Program-made: the position numbers and the translations under genes
Assembly: GCA_036346205.1 (NCBI GenBank)
Contig: JARFJB010000003.1
Location: forward strand, 2,079,501-2,143,500
Reading direction: 5' to 3'
Source: Vesta saturnalis
Taxonomy: Eukaryota; Arthropoda; Insecta; Coleoptera; Lampyridae
DNA length: 64,000 nucleotides
Notes under the pieces: generated by a model
Database searches by the model: none
What the model was told of the DNA's origin: nothing
What the model saw: only the letters and a program-made list of their open reading frames with translations
Shown here: positions 44,780-57,340 of the stretch, one piece after another
Layout of the letters: every line of letters begins with the position of its first letter
How positions within the stretch are numbered: the first letter of the stretch is position 1

Positions 44780-46095
44780 CGGATGACCTACTCGTGAGTT
44801 TCGACGTGTCTCTGTCCACAAATGTGAATATAATTAAAACCAAATATATAGCTTACCAAAGCATATTGTTAACCTAACGGAGCACTGTGTAAAAATACTT
44901 ATTTTATATATGGATAGCAAAAGTACAAACAAGTCGAAGGGACGCCAATGGGCTCACCGTTATCACCGGTTCTAGGGTATTTATTCACGAATCAATTGGA
45001 AGACAGAATATTTAAAACGGAGAAATACACTCCAAAATTGTGGTTAAGGTACATGGACGACACGTTCGTCATCTGGACACATGGACGAGAAGAAATGGAC
45101 AAATTTTTGCAACATTTGAACGAATCACATCACAAAATAAAGTTCACAATGGAAATCGAGGAATATGGAAAGTTGCGGTTCTTAGATGTGTTGGTATATA
45201 AAAAAGACGATCACCTTAGTCACACAGTATACAGGAAAACAAAACACAGCAACAGATACTTGAATGCTAAATCACATCATCATCCGACACAATTGCAAAC
45301 AGTAGTGAAAACACTTGTGACCAGATCAACAAGATTAATAGGTGAGCAATATTCGACAAAGGAGATGGAAACATTCAAAAAGTGTAAAGCCACCAGAAAT
45401 GAAAACAAAGACGAGGGAGATGATCCAGCTAATAAAATAAGTCTACTATACATCAAGGGAACTACAGCTAGAATATGCAATATTTTAAAGGCGCACAACA
45501 TAAAAATCATTTTCAAGCCAGATAAGAAGATTGGGAACGGTTCTCCTCGCCCCAAAAACAAAAATAAATCTAGATGATCAGGGTATTTATAAAATACCCT
45601 GCGGAGATCGTCACGGAGTATATATCGGCCAAACTAATAGACCAATAAGCACAAGAGTAAAGGAACATCGGCTAGCAGTACGGAAGAACGCTACAACATC
45701 ATCTGTGGCGCAACACGTACAGAGCACAGCGCACAACATCAATTTTGAGCCAACAAAAAGAGTAGCATGTGTTGACCATCTAACCAACAGGATAAGGGAA
45801 GCTAATGAAATTGAAAAAATTCAAATAACCTAAATACAAGAGATAACACACGGAGACTACCACCGACATGGAAATTAGTATTAAACAAACAAAAACATCA
45901 CCATCCGAGAATAAACACAATAGCAGCTACGAAATAACAACGAAACCGACAAGGCATAAAAGTGAAAGTAAAAAAGGGAAATCGGAGAAACTGGAAGCAG
46001 AGAAATTCATCAAAAGAGTATATAATCGGGATACTACATCGGATGTTAGTTCAGTTCGGGTAACGAGAAACATAGCTAATGTACTAGCGACCTGA
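44780..46095 (+). pseudogene. Penelope-like element 1: reverse transcriptase plus GIY-YIG endonuclease
   Basis: The 5' part near 44780 (DDLLVSFDV then STNV) is damaged; the open part starts at 44948 with MGSPLSPVLGYLFTNQLE, then LRYMDDTFVIWTHG (the Y-x-D-D catalytic box), LRFLDVLVYKKD and the thumb, ending in FKPDKKIGNGS. A frameshift near 45545 leads to INLDDQGIYKIPCG and GVYIGQTNRPISTRVKEH, a GIY-YIG endonuclease (45531-45833). A third frame (45868-46095) gives the basic tail ending at TGA 46093-46095. The element is truncated at its 5' end and lies between two (AT)n arrays. Inactive as read. Confidence 0.85.
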
Positions 46096-46131
46096 GGATG
46101 GCAAATATGATTTTGCCGAAACGTCGTCGTA
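46092..46131 (+). ncRNA. Candidate hammerhead-like motif at the Penelope-like element's 3' end
   Basis: CTGAGGA (46092-46098), a stem GGCAAA/TTTGCC (46100-46105 with 46112-46117), GAAAC, then ACG/CGT as a 3-bp stem III. This fits the order CUGANGA-stem II-GAAA of type I hammerheads reported in Penelope-like elements. One extra U after CUGANGA and a weak stem I reduce confidence. Confidence 0.3.
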
Positions 46132-46148
46132 ATAATACAAGTTCTTAC

Positions 46149-46230
<82 letters not shown>
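46149..46230. repeat. (AT)n then (GT)n microsatellite
   Basis: About 64 bases of AT followed by 18 bases of GT, directly after Penelope-like element 1 and before element 2. Confidence 0.95.
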
Positions 46231-46231
<1 letters not shown>

Positions 46232-47095
46232 AAATGAAAGACTCATTTTTCGGATATACTAGTGTGTTTTTAAAGTAAACTATATGTCTACGTTTCTGTA
46301 CTTAACTTTGCTATTTTTATCAAGACAAACTGACTGTTTGACATGATGTCATATGTACAGCAATAGGTTTGTTTCCTCATTAAAGATGTTAAGATCGTCA
46401 TGTTGTCTCGCTTGACTTTTTATTATTTTTTATTTTAGGAGCTATATACAACAAGCTAACAGAGAAATATCTACTAGAGCTCAAGAATACAAACTAGACA
46501 TAAAAAATTTTAACACTAGTTCTTCACTAGCCACTCACCATTTGGACACTGGCCATCGGATAAATACAAACAATATAAAATTAATAGCACCAATATAGCA
46601 TTTATATGCAAGAGTTATACGAGAAGCTACTGAAATAGAAAAACGACCGAATTCTCTCAATAAGCGTGATGATGACCTACGACTACAGCCCATTTGGAAA
46701 CATTTATTAAAGACCAGTGCAACCCCTTTGACTAATGGTACATATAATATTCATCAAACTGTTCATTTAACATCCCTAAAACACCTACACAGGACCTACC
46801 ACGTACCCGAACTTCAAACTTCTATTATCAAACCACTATATCCGAAGGGTTGACCTGGATAGTTACTTGATATACGCGTTAAAATAATTAGACTTAGATT
46901 TCAAATTACCTTTTAATGTTAACTTTAGTTTAATTTATTTTCTATTTATTTATATTAGTGTTTAATCAACCTATTCCTGTACATATGACATCTTTTCAAA
47001 CAGTCAGTTAGCAAAGTTAAGCTACCGAAACGTAGACATATAGTTTACTTTAAAAATACACTAGTATATCCGAAAAATGAGTCTCTTTTCATAAC
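46232..47095. repeat. Inverted terminal copies around Penelope-like element 2
   Basis: The segment 46235-46375 ('gactcatttttcggatatac', 'aaagtaaactatatgtctac', 'gtcatatgtaca') recurs inverted at about 46978-47085. Inverted end copies are a known oddity of Penelope-type elements. Confidence 0.75.
46440..46860 (+). pseudogene. Penelope-like element 2: GIY-YIG endonuclease fragment
   Basis: The plus strand reads SYIQQANREISTRAQEYKLD then FNTSSSLATHHLDTGHRIN, matching YIGQTxRxxxTRxxEH and the conserved H of GIY-YIG endonucleases in Penelope-like elements (YIGQ is YIQQ here). A stop near 46599 is followed in frame by REATEIEKRPNSLNKRDD and a longer tail. No reverse transcriptase remains in this copy; it is 5' truncated and flanked by inverted end copies. 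Confidence 0.7.
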
Positions 47096-47113
47096 ACTCG
47101 TGGAAACTTAATA

Positions 47114-47115
<2 letters not shown>

Positions 47116-47166
<51 letters not shown>
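47116..47166. repeat. (AT)n microsatellite
   Basis: About 25 AT units between Penelope-like element 2 and the Tc1 relic. Confidence 0.95.
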
Positions 47167-47170
<4 letters not shown>

Positions 47171-47239
47171 CAGAAAAATCTTAATGTTTAGTAGAACCTC
47201 CTTGGCGTTAATTACAGCTTGCACCGATTTTGACCTTTT

Positions 47240-48170
47240 TAACGTCCAGCATGATGCTAAACTTTAATCCATGTCTCTGTAAGATTTTGTTCATTTTTGG
47301 TGCTTCCTTTGGAGATTTCTCGTTTAAGAAGCTCGCTGGAAGTCTCTATTGGGTTCAAGTCTGGAGAATTGCCTGACCAAGGTAAAACTTTGATTAGTTT
47401 AATCTCTAAGAAACTTGTTACTGATTTAGCTTTGTGGCAAGGAGAGTAATCATGTATAAAGGTGCATTCAGAAGTATCAGCAAACCATTCATTGATCTGA
47501 AGAGTCAGTCGTGTCTCCAGAACTTTTTTGCATTGATCCTGCTTCATCGTTTCGTCGGTACAAGCGTACCATGCCCGTACCACTGATAAATGACCGCACC
47601 ATTACCTTCGGAGGGTGTTTAACAGTCTCCACGATACATTGAAAGCGATTTTTTACGTTCTGTCTTCGCCGAATAAATCCATCATCAGTTCGACGTGAGA
47701 CTCATCTGAGAAGCAAACCTTGAACAAAACGAAAACGTTAGTTTAATGGAACACAAGGAAATCAAATATTTCTGGAACAACCAATATTCAGCTTTCCCCA
47801 GTCTGCAACCGTCATGTATCGATGATTTTTAGCCCATACAAAACGTTTAATTTCATGGCTGGAGTCAGTTTTGGTTTCTTCGTTGGCCTGCAACATTTGA
47901 GCCCCATTTCTACAAGACGACGCCTGACTGCTCTAGCAGAAATAGTAACGCCGCTTTCATTTATGATTCTCGTCAACTCTTTCCTACTTTTCTACTGTTT
48001 TCCAGGCAAGAGTCATAAATTTTTCGTCCATCACGAGGTGTAGTGGTTCTTTTTCGTCCAAATTTTCCGATTTTCTTATTACTAAAGGTACTTTTCTATC
48101 AAGTTTAGCCTTTATTCGGTTCACTGTCATAATAATGGATACTCCTGCCATAATCCCTTGCATTATAAAC
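47240..48170 (-). pseudogene. Tc1-type transposase, degraded
   Basis: Minus strand. N-terminal HTH text near 48050-48160, then ELTRIINESGVTISARAVRR near 47930-47990 and PTKKPKLTPAMKLN. The core is in pieces: VCFSDESHVEL-like text near 47690 (first catalytic D), and 47257-47583 with CTFIHDYSPCHKAKSVTSFL (second D in the H-D-x-x-P-C-H box) and LPWSGNSPDLNPIET (last E), the DD34E pattern of Tc1. Several frameshifts and stops. No clean terminal repeats; the left end abuts the (AT)n at 47116. Confidence 0.75.
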
Positions 48171-48179
48171 TAATTTCAT

Positions 48180-50940
48180 AATATACTATTATTGATAAAA
48201 TTAAATTATAGGAATGAACAGTTATTACAAACACAACTGTTATAAATTGTTTAATAGAAGATGACGAGTCTCCCGTTATCTTTATGAGTTATTGGTCACT
48301 TACTCCTGCTTTGGCTAATTGAGAAACTGTGCTAGCACGGTTTGAATGATTAGTAATTTTATTATTTGTGATAGTCGAGTCGAATTTTAGTTGCAGAACT
48401 TTTGGTCCAAGCAGAAATCGTATTGATACCCAGTGAAACATTTTAGTACCGACCTTTAGAATTTGTGTTTTTCCAAAAGGAATTTGGAGTTAAAAAAAGG
48501 TAGTTCACATGTTATGTTTCCACTTCTTTTTTATAAGAGTAATTTTAGCAACCCAACGGGACAAATATCTTCATCCATTTCATTTTTTGTTATCCATTTG
48601 CTGTCCGCCAATTTTTTCGACCCGCCTTATGCCGTCTTTGAAAATATTCAAGTGAAAACTGTGCACAACATTTTAAGCACTTTAGGTCACTGTCTGAGTT
48701 TATCTTTTTAGTAAATGGATAATCACTTACCAAGTCTCTGTTAAATGTACTTTCTTTTTGGCATTTTCTGATTTTCTACTGTGTACACACTACACTATAA
48801 CGATTAATTATTTAAAAACAGTTATTTATTAACACAACGTTAACCCTGTAGCGTCCCCTAGGTACCCTATCTTGAAAAGTGTAATTTCAACTTATAATGC
48901 AAATTTACGAACAAAAGCAATCGCTAAGTGATTTATCTTGACTTTACCGAGAATAATGCTACTATTACTCAAATTAATTGCTTGCCTTACATTGACTTTC
49001 CGGGAAATAATTAAAACATTAGAATTTATTTGCAAGTCTGATATTTAATTACTCGCAAACTTCAAATCTGATCAAAAGAATTTCTAGTCTAGTGGTAGGT
49101 ACATTGTGTTATTTGAATTAGATAGGCCGGATGAGGTTAAATGTTGCATCATGTGGGGCAGGTAAACAATGAAACTACTCAAATTAAAATTAACGAGCTT
49201 TGCGCAAGGATGATTCAATCCGTTAATGTACTATTTAGGGAAAGAACCACCAAGAAAACCATTTTATTCATACATAAGTAATTGCACAAGTACATTAACA
49301 AATCAAATAACACAAAAAAAAACAATAAAAGGGTTAAATGTATAACAAAACACCATTAAATCAGGTTAAAGTGCGTACAAAATTATAACATTAAGAGAAA
49401 AATAAATATCAATCAATTTAGCTACACATAAACACAATAAAAAAAACCATGTAATCACGCCCACAATTGTGTCAAAAATAAATCAGAATAAAAATTATAA
49501 TGCCAAACATATGGCCCTATATAACCAATCATGCCGGCCTTTAAGTAAATAAGCAAATAAAACAATAAGGCAAATTTCGGTACATATAAAATATAACATC
49601 AGTAAAATTGCGCAGGGGATAATAAGGTACATCCAAGAAAAAACAACAAATTGGTGACAAATTTACACATACACAATTGTTTAGTGGCTAATAAAGCATA
49701 AAATACATACGTACAATTACAATAAATTACATATAAAGGGAAATCCGTTCACTGGCAAATAATTCCAATTACACCTCGGATTAACCAGACTGAATCAAAG
49801 ACAAAAACCCATTAACAAAGCCTCGTGACCGATATATCAGTTTGAGTGCGTTATACAGCGTCGCTTTCTTAGGTTACACATTCATCTATACAACAATAAA
49901 AACAATAGAAATAAACTTCGAGGTGTTTGAAATGGTCATCTGGAGCCGGGAGTATGTAAACACTCGTAATTGCCTATTTACAATTATAACCAAGCTTTAT
50001 CCTGTACCCCTTCGTCCACGGCCACCTCTATACAAATATAAATATAAAAAACAAACAACAATGCTAATTCACCCAAGTGATGTTTTTTTATTTTAACAGA
50101 TTTCCGCTTACTGAGCCCGCGTGCGAATGGAATACCTTTGCAAGGCAATGTTTGATTTTTAATACGTTACGTAGGCTTCTAGAATTGGTACCTGCATTAA
50201 AAATACCTACTTACACTTAAATATATTCCCTTTAGTTAAACACTTTATCACCAACACGACGGGTTAAGATACGCGGTTTAAAAGTCGACGCCGCACCGAT
50301 TAATTATAGATTAATTTTTTGGAAAAACTTACATTAAAACGTACACAAAAAAAAGAACGAATGAGCGTTTTAGTTCTTCTAAAAGGTACACGACAAAATA
50401 TTTATAAACCGAACGGTTTACAATGGGAGTTTCTAATTAAAACAATCAGAGCAATCCGGCCCAATCAAAATTTCAACAGCAACTGCCTTCCCCTCCGATT
50501 CCAAACAACAGTTTCATATTAATTATTGGATGAAATCTTAATTTTAAAAATACGCATTCGTCCGTAACAAACCCTACATCTAATATCAAATTTCCTAGTA
50601 CCAAACAAAGACCCTTTGGATTTGCGCTATGTTCCGACGTAATTAATTATTACACTTATGAAGTTTTTATCACAAAAATGTGCATACAGCAGATTCGTTA
50701 CAGTCCCCAGCAATAAAGCGGTATCGAGCGTACACCTGCTTGTTTCTACCCTAACATGTGTTTCTCATCCCTTGGCCACTATTGGGTACAAAAATAAAAT
50801 ATCTCGAAAACCGTTCTCAAATTACGACTTAATATATAATAAAATATATCAAACTCCATTAATTAACTCTTCCGTCACGGTAACAATTGCGATTTGAACA
50901 TGTTCATTATAATGATAAAATTTTCGCGGTCCGCTACGTA
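48180..50940. other. No gene recognised
   Basis: AT-rich DNA. Frames at 48463, 49842, 50319 and 50658 are short and without motifs. The right end, from about 50940, passes into the GC-richer MULE end. Confidence 0.4.
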
Positions 50941-50952
50941 CAACCGGAATAA

Positions 50953-51115
50953 CCCCGATTCAGCGGCCCCCTATTTATCGTTCCCCGTTTCAGCGGTACC
51001 CGTTTCGGCGGTGCCCCGTCTCAGCGGCCCCTGTTCTTTCAAATCAACTTTTTGACGGAATAAACCGTGTCCTTTTGACGCGCGACCTTTTTGCCGCATC
51101 TTTTTTGTCGTAGGT
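50953..51115. repeat. MULE 2 left terminal minisatellite
   Basis: Four units of CCCCGNTTCAGCGG (50953, 50983, 50999, 51014) followed by GTCCTTTTGACGCGCGAC and two related units. The second type matches the CGTCCTTTTGTCGCG units at the ends of the first MULE. Confidence 0.7.
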
Positions 51116-51613
51116 TCGTTTTGTGCAGTGCAGCGAAGGAAACCGAAAAATTCATTTTTGAAAAGTTATTTGATTTATTATGAGTTACAAGAATTTTTTG
51201 ATCAGAAAGTTACTGCTATTATCATTATTAATACCTTTTGAGATAAGAAATATTTATAATAAAGTAATTACAATCTAATATAATGCATTATACGAATGAG
51301 GGTTGAACAATTAAACAGCTATTAGCGTAGTGGATTATTACTTTGGAATGTTACTCATGATCAATGTTAATTGTGTAAAAGCAATTATCATGTCAATCTG
51401 GATGTTCATTAGGTAATTACTCTAATTGCAGATAGTGATGTTTACGTTTATTCAATTTCTTAGAATATTATATTATTTCTCTAAATTTTCGGGGGGATGA
51501 TTCTGCAATTAGGTATAAATAGTTAATAAATATTAAAATTCTTTCAGTTCCGTTCTGTCATTGTATTTCACAGTGCATTAGGTACAGTTACTTCAGTGTA
51601 ACTCTGGTGAAAA

Positions 51614-52952
51614 ATGGATTTCTTTAAAACTAAAAGAAATGCTGAGGCTTGTAGTTACCGCGGTTTCTGTTATCGCGTAGACCAAGTTTCAGAAAATCGA
51701 AAACGTTAGCATTTCTTGAAGGAGGGTTGCAACGGAAAACTTTGGACTCTTCCAAATAACACTACACCACAAGAGCGAGGAGAACATAACCACATAGCAG
51801 ATCCTGAAAGTGCTGATCTGAAAAAGATTTTGAGTGAAATAAAAGACCGTGCAAGAACCGGTAGAGTACCAATTTCCACAGTGTACCAAGACGCAGTTGC
51901 CACAGTTTCGACTAGACCTGCATTAGCCGCTGTATTTCCAACTTTGCGTTCTGCTGATAGTGCATTATATCGTGCACGACATACAAATTATCCCCCTCTG
52001 CCAAAAAATTTGAACGAAGTGAGGATTCCGGACAATTTGAGACGAACTGGTGAAAATTTCCTTGAGCACGAAAGTGAAGATAGGTCGATACTTATATTTG
52101 CAACAATCGAAAATATAAATAAAGCTGTCTAATGATACACACTGCTTTATGGACGGTACATTTAGTGTTGCCCCGCCGTTTTATCCACAAGTGTTTACCA
52201 TACACAGTTTGGCAGACAACAAGGTTTTACCAATGGTGTATTGCATACTTTCAGAAAAATCCCGCAACATGTATGTGACTGTCTTTCGTATCATAAAGGA
52301 CATATGTACTGCGAACGGTTTCCAAATTTATCCCATCATAACTATTGATTTTGAAACTGGACTGATTTCCGCAATTCAGCAAGAATATCCCATGGCAAGA
52401 ATTCGAGGATGTTACTTCCACTTTTGTCAATCCGTATTCCGCTCTATTCAACGAAATGGACTATCTTAAGCCTACAATAACAACGAGAATGTTCGGACTT
52501 ACTGTCGCATGTTACTCGCACTAGCATTTGTTCCCACGAATTACATTGAAATTACTTTCGACGAGTTAGCAGATGAGGCTCCAATACTGTTGTTACCTTT
52601 GTATAACTATTTTCGTACTCAATGGTTACACGCCACTGAACCATCGTTGTGGAATATGTATGGCATTAGTAGACGAACCAGCAACGATGTGGAGGGTTGG
52701 CATAACCGTTTTACAAAATTAATGGGAAAATATCACCTCAATATATACGAATTCATTAACAAACTGATTTTAGAGCAAGCTGCAACAACTACATTACAGC
52801 AAATCAGGGGTGGCCAAAATGTGACTAATCCTAATAGGGTGTATGTGCAAATTAACCAACGCATAGAACGATTGCAAGGACAGTATGACAATGGACAAAT
52901 AAACGTTCAAGAATATATTCGTGGTATAAGTTACAATGTTCTTTTTCTCTGA
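51614..52952 (+). pseudogene. MULE 2 transposase with FLYWCH-like N-terminus, broken
   Basis: ATG at 51614 opens YRGFCYRVDQVSENRKR, an in-frame TAG at 51707-51709, then EGCNGKLWTL and RGEHNHIADPES: a FLYWCH-like finger. A frameshift near 52130 leads to CFMDGTFSVAP (first D), IITIDFETGLISAIQ (second D), ARIRGCYFHFCQSVFRSI (C/H element), a TAA at 52467-52469 in the same frame, and NDVEGWHNRF (last E). It ends at 52950-52952. The protein plan is the same as in the MULE at 27629-29134, but the sequences are well diverged. Three breaks make it inactive. Confidence 0.8.
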
Positions 52953-52988
52953 ACTTTCTGTTTTCTTGGAGAAGCCTTCGGAAACCAT

Positions 52989-54367
52989 CTACATTCCACT
53001 GGTGTAATCAGTTTTTTTTACAGGCGCAGCGGGTGCATCTACGACATTAGTAATTCTTGTTTCTTGTGGTGATCCTTCGGGAGTTTTATGTGTAGGTGAA
53101 TTTTGTGGAGTTAAATCTCTTGTCGAACATGCTGAATTCACCTGCTCTGACGATGCTTGTGATGTTGAAGGCCCCGGTGAAGGTTGCCTATCTGTCACTG
53201 CAGACGATAGGAAATCATCATCACTAAAAATATCCTTATTTAAAGGCCAAATTCCAGTCGACTTGAAACCACTGATTATATTGCCCGGCGTAAAAGCTTT
53301 TGGATACGCTGTTGCAAGTAGACCGGCTATTTCATAAATAGTGATTATTTTGCCTGGGTGTATGACCATCCAATCGTTACAAACCTTATTAAAATTAATT
53401 TTAAGCGATTTGTAAACTGTCTTATCCAATGGTTGCAGTTTCCCACTTGTATGTGGAGGTAGCGTCAAGAGCAATATTCCATTATTCCTGCAAAACTCAA
53501 TTGAGACTATTGAAATGTGTGACTCATGGTTATCGAAAATGAGCAGAACTCGGGTGTACTTTTTACGAATTTATGAAAATGCTTCAATATCTCAATAAAT
53601 ATCTCACTGTTTACCCATCTACTTTTTGCGGCACCACCAGCAACTCCAGGAGGGCCTTCTATTAGCATGCGATCTTTAAAATATACTCTGGGAAAAATTA
53701 GGTATGGTGGTACAGAATTTCCCAAAGCATTTATGAAACAACACGCTGGCACAAGCACACCTCTCTCACCCGATGTTACCTGATCGATTTGTTTAAGTCC
53801 TTTTTGTCCAACAATATTTGGTGGATTATGGACAGTTGTTAACGCAGTCTCATCAAGATTGTAAATGTTTTTAGGAAGAGGACCCTGGGGAAATTTGGTA
53901 TAAGCCCTCGTTAAATTAGTGAAAAATTCATTGACGGTTGTACGATTAAAGCTCGTTGCGCGCTCTAAACTCGTGGCTTCTGGCTTCCTTATTGACAAAG
54001 TTAAATGTCGCTTCATAAAGCTGCTTAGCCAATTAATACCAGCTTCTTTATTTTTATCCCAGTTAGCTGGATATTTTTATTCGCAAGTTCATAGGCTAAA
54101 GACATCACATTTTTTCTAGTCAGACCATGATGCATACGACATGCGGTAAGCAGATAATTTCATAGTTGTTCTTCCAGTTCTTTTGAGAATACCTTATTTA
54201 TCATCGTCAGAAGAAATCTTAAATTTATCAACATATCGCTTTAAGGTCATATGCACTAAACCTTCATTTCGTGCGGCTTCCCTAATAGATATACCGTTGT
54301 TTATTACTTTCATAGTGGCCTCATCGAAATTAGCAATCTTTCTCGTTTCTTTTCTATTCCCAACCAT
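52989..54367 (-). pseudogene. pogo/jerky-like transposase, copy A
   Basis: Minus strand. It begins with VGNRKET-like text at 54367, with a damaged HTH part (54030-54367, internal deletions). The central frame 53507-54016 has NIYNLDETALTTVH (first D) and GERGVLVPACCFINALG. Loss of about seven bases near 53551 relative to copy B shifts the frame. 52989-53474 reads LTLPPHTSGKLQPLDKTVYK (third D) and FKSTGIWPLNKDIFS, with a Pro/Ser-rich tail to TSGM. The tail beyond 53126 is absent from copy B, so copy A is more complete at its C-terminus. It lies immediately downstream of MULE 2 in tail-to-tail arrangement. Confidence 0.8.
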
Positions 54368-54519
54368 TTCTGTAACAAAATAGTTAATTTAATATTTTTT
54401 TAATAAGCGGTTCAGTGTTACTTTATATTACGTCTCATGAACAAAATAAAACACAAATTTTAAAATAAGTATTGTTATAACAAATGTATTAAAATTTCAT
54501 GTTACTTAAACAAAAGCTT

Positions 54520-56450
54520 TCACAGGCCGCAACGACCCATCGCCATAATAATTTGTTTCCACTCTCCACGGTTTACAGATTTTTTCCCGTCAGTCTTCAA
54601 CTCCCTTTCCTTTCCTTTGCCTTCACTCCTAGCGGCGTGGTTTTTATCACTTGTTTGGTCGCCCTGTTCTTTTCCATTCTTTGAACGTGTCCCAGCCACC
54701 TTATTCTTTGTCATTTTATGAAGTGTACTATTCATGGATCGTTGTACAGCTCCTGTAATTCTTTATTTGTTCTTCTTTGCCAAAGCCATAATACAGTCTT
54801 CTTTCGGCCAGCGTAGATTTTTCTGAAGATTTCTTTCGCATATTCTTAGCTTCTCATTTTTAACTACTTCTAAGTTCCACACTTCACAACCATATGTTAT
54901 TATAGGTCTTAGCACATATACGTACTTTTGCACTTTGTGACACATACTTAGATTTTAACACTGATGTCATCGCTATCGTTGCCCTATCTTCTTTCAACAT
55001 CCTGAGACTTGTTTCTTCAACTTCTTTTTTATCTTATTTCCAGATTTTGATTTCCAGCTATGCCCTGCTGGCTCCTCAGTACTATGAATTTTGATTTGTT
55101 TTCATTTATTTCCAATCCCACCCCCTTCGCTTTGCCTTCCAGATTTTATATTAGTTTTTCCAGATCCTCTATGTTATGCGCTATCATAGTCAGATCATCC
55201 GCGTAGCTTAACCTTGGAGTTTTGGGTTGACTATGTTACCTGTTCTGTTTATCTTACAATTTCTTATTACTCCTCCCAAATTTAGATTTAAGAGGGTTCT
55301 TGAAAGCGGATCACCCTGTTTGACCCCCTTTACCACTTGTACTTTTGAGTTCTGTATCAGGTTAATGAGTTTCGCGGGGATTTTTAAGTTACCCATGATA
55401 CGGTATAGTCTTTCTCTGTCTATTGAGTCATATGCTTTCGCAAAATCTATAAAGGCCAGGTGAATCTCTTTGTTGTATTGTCTACACATATCCATTTTTT
55501 TAATCCGTAACCGACCTGCCTTGTCTAAAATCAGCCCTCATTAGTTTCTCTGTATAGGGGTATAATCTGTTCCTCACTGCTGTTACAAGAACCTACATAC
55601 CACATCTAATAGTGCGATGCCTCTATAATTTTTGTATTCTACCCTTGTTCCCTTTTTATGGATTGGAGTTAGTACAGCTATCGTCCAGTCTTTTGGGACC
55701 GTTTTTTCTTCACTCCCTCTTGTTTTGTGCCGTTTCCTCCTCTCCATTTGATTTATTTCCATTTAATAATCCTTGCAAATAATCTTTCCAGCTTTTAATA
55801 CCTCTTCCTCATCACTTATTCTGTCCCCCCATTCCTAAACGATATCGGTACTTATTGGTATCCTCTTCTCGTCTGTTTTACTTCCTTATTTCGTTGTTCT
55901 TATATAGTATGAGTCCACCTGTTTTGCTTTCTGTTCCCAGAAGTTTTTTGCTTTGCTTCTCTATACGTTGTTTTGGTCTTTTTACTTTGTTGCTTATGTC
56001 TCTATGTCCTTTACACTCCCGGTTTGTAGCATAATTATTCTTGTCTATATTTTCTTATCCTTTTCTTTTACGCAGTCTAGAGTAAACCATTTATCTAATA
56101 TTTTTATTTTCCCTCTTTTCCCTAAAGCCTTCCTTGCTGCCTTTTCTAGACTTTCTTCTAAATTTTTCCAGTACTTCTCAATATTCTCTACTTGTTCGTT
56201 CATGTTTTCCGCCATTAGGTCCTCTACTTCTTTTACAAATTGTTATTTGTATTCTTTTTGCTTCAGATTCTCTACATTGTACGTCTTATTATTTGGTGTA
56301 TGGCTACTTTTTTTATTTCCTTTTGTAGTCCTTTCCATTTTAACGATTACTTTATTTACGTCCCCTTCGAGAGTTCACTTCTTTTATTAGCTTGGCATTC
56401 TTATTTTGTATTAGCACGTTCTAAACAGTTATACAACTTCATTATGATTG
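54520..56450 (-). pseudogene. RTE-type LINE, reverse transcriptase part, degraded
   Basis: Minus strand. Reverse transcriptase: RQYNKEIHLAFIDFAKAYDS then IDRERLYRIMG and VKGVKQGDPLS (55208-55495), followed by YADDLTMIAHNIEDL (catalytic Y-A-D-D, near 55180-55210) in another frame. C-terminal part: RPIITYGCEVWNLEVV (54763-54945) and, in a further frame, RWLGHVQRMEKNRATKQV (about 54640-54700), the R-W-L-G-H-V-x-R-M signature of RTE-like elements. The region upstream to 56450 is lysine-rich linker and earlier domain text with many stops; the endonuclease was not identified. Plus-strand frames at 55953-56554 are shadows. Confidence 0.75.
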
Positions 56451-56559
56451 GAAAGTGGCAATCAGTCGTCGACATGGCGTTAATTTATGTGTTTACAAAT
56501 ATTTTAAAAATTTGCTGCTGCAAAAAAAGACATTTAGGTCTAAATATTAGATGAAATAA

Positions 56560-57340
56560 TAATTTCTACCCTGATGCAATAGAGCTTTTTTTTATATGCC
56601 CACGTGGGGATCGTATTTTGGTCTATTTTGTAAAACTAATGAAGAACTGGATTATTTTTTGATATTAAAGAAGCTAATCAAGACAAAGATAACATATACA
56701 ATTGATTTTTAAATACGCTGTTAAATTCTATATAATGATAACAAACAGTTAATGGGTATTGCGTAATCAGTTAATTAACTTGTTGGTATAAAAAGTGAAT
56801 GTACGATTTCGCAATCGGACCTAAACAATAACAATAAACACCGTACATATAGAGATGCAGTGCAATTGCGAAGCTGTTATAATTAAATTAAATTACTAAC
56901 TAACTTAGTATAAAATGCTATCAAACCGTCAACAGCCAAAACTAAATATATATTTGCGCAAACAGGTTATTTAATATTATGATGTATGCAGCGAATTGCC
57001 TGTGTCCTCTTCCTTAAACTAGATTTCGCCTCTATGTTATTTTACATACATAAAAGTTTTGTTTCATCAGAAATACCTCTCAAAAAACGGTTTTAAATTT
57101 TACAATCAGGTTAAGCATGCTGACCGCTTATTAGAGTACTATTTTTAAATTTTCGGGTTTTACCGATAATGGCATACCATCACATAAGTCTATTTTACAT
57201 ACAAGCTCTGCCTTAGCAGAAATACCCCCTGCCAAAAAGGAACTTAGATTTATAAACAGGCCCCTAGGGAAGATATTAGAGCGCGGTTACAGAAACAAGT
57301 AGCGTACACTCAGAGATCTCTGCGTACACTATACATAAAC
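56560..57340. other. No gene recognised
   Basis: AT-rich DNA between the RTE relic and pogo copy B; no motifs or ends seen. Confidence 0.35.

Noticed and set aside
50319..50897. Two small plus-strand frames (67 and 79 codons)
   Set aside because: No motifs, no conserved signature and composition typical of AT-rich chance frames.
55953..56554. Plus-strand frames rich in Phe and Ser (145 and 104 codons)
   Set aside because: Complement of a lysine/glutamate-rich region of the RTE-type LINE on the minus strand.
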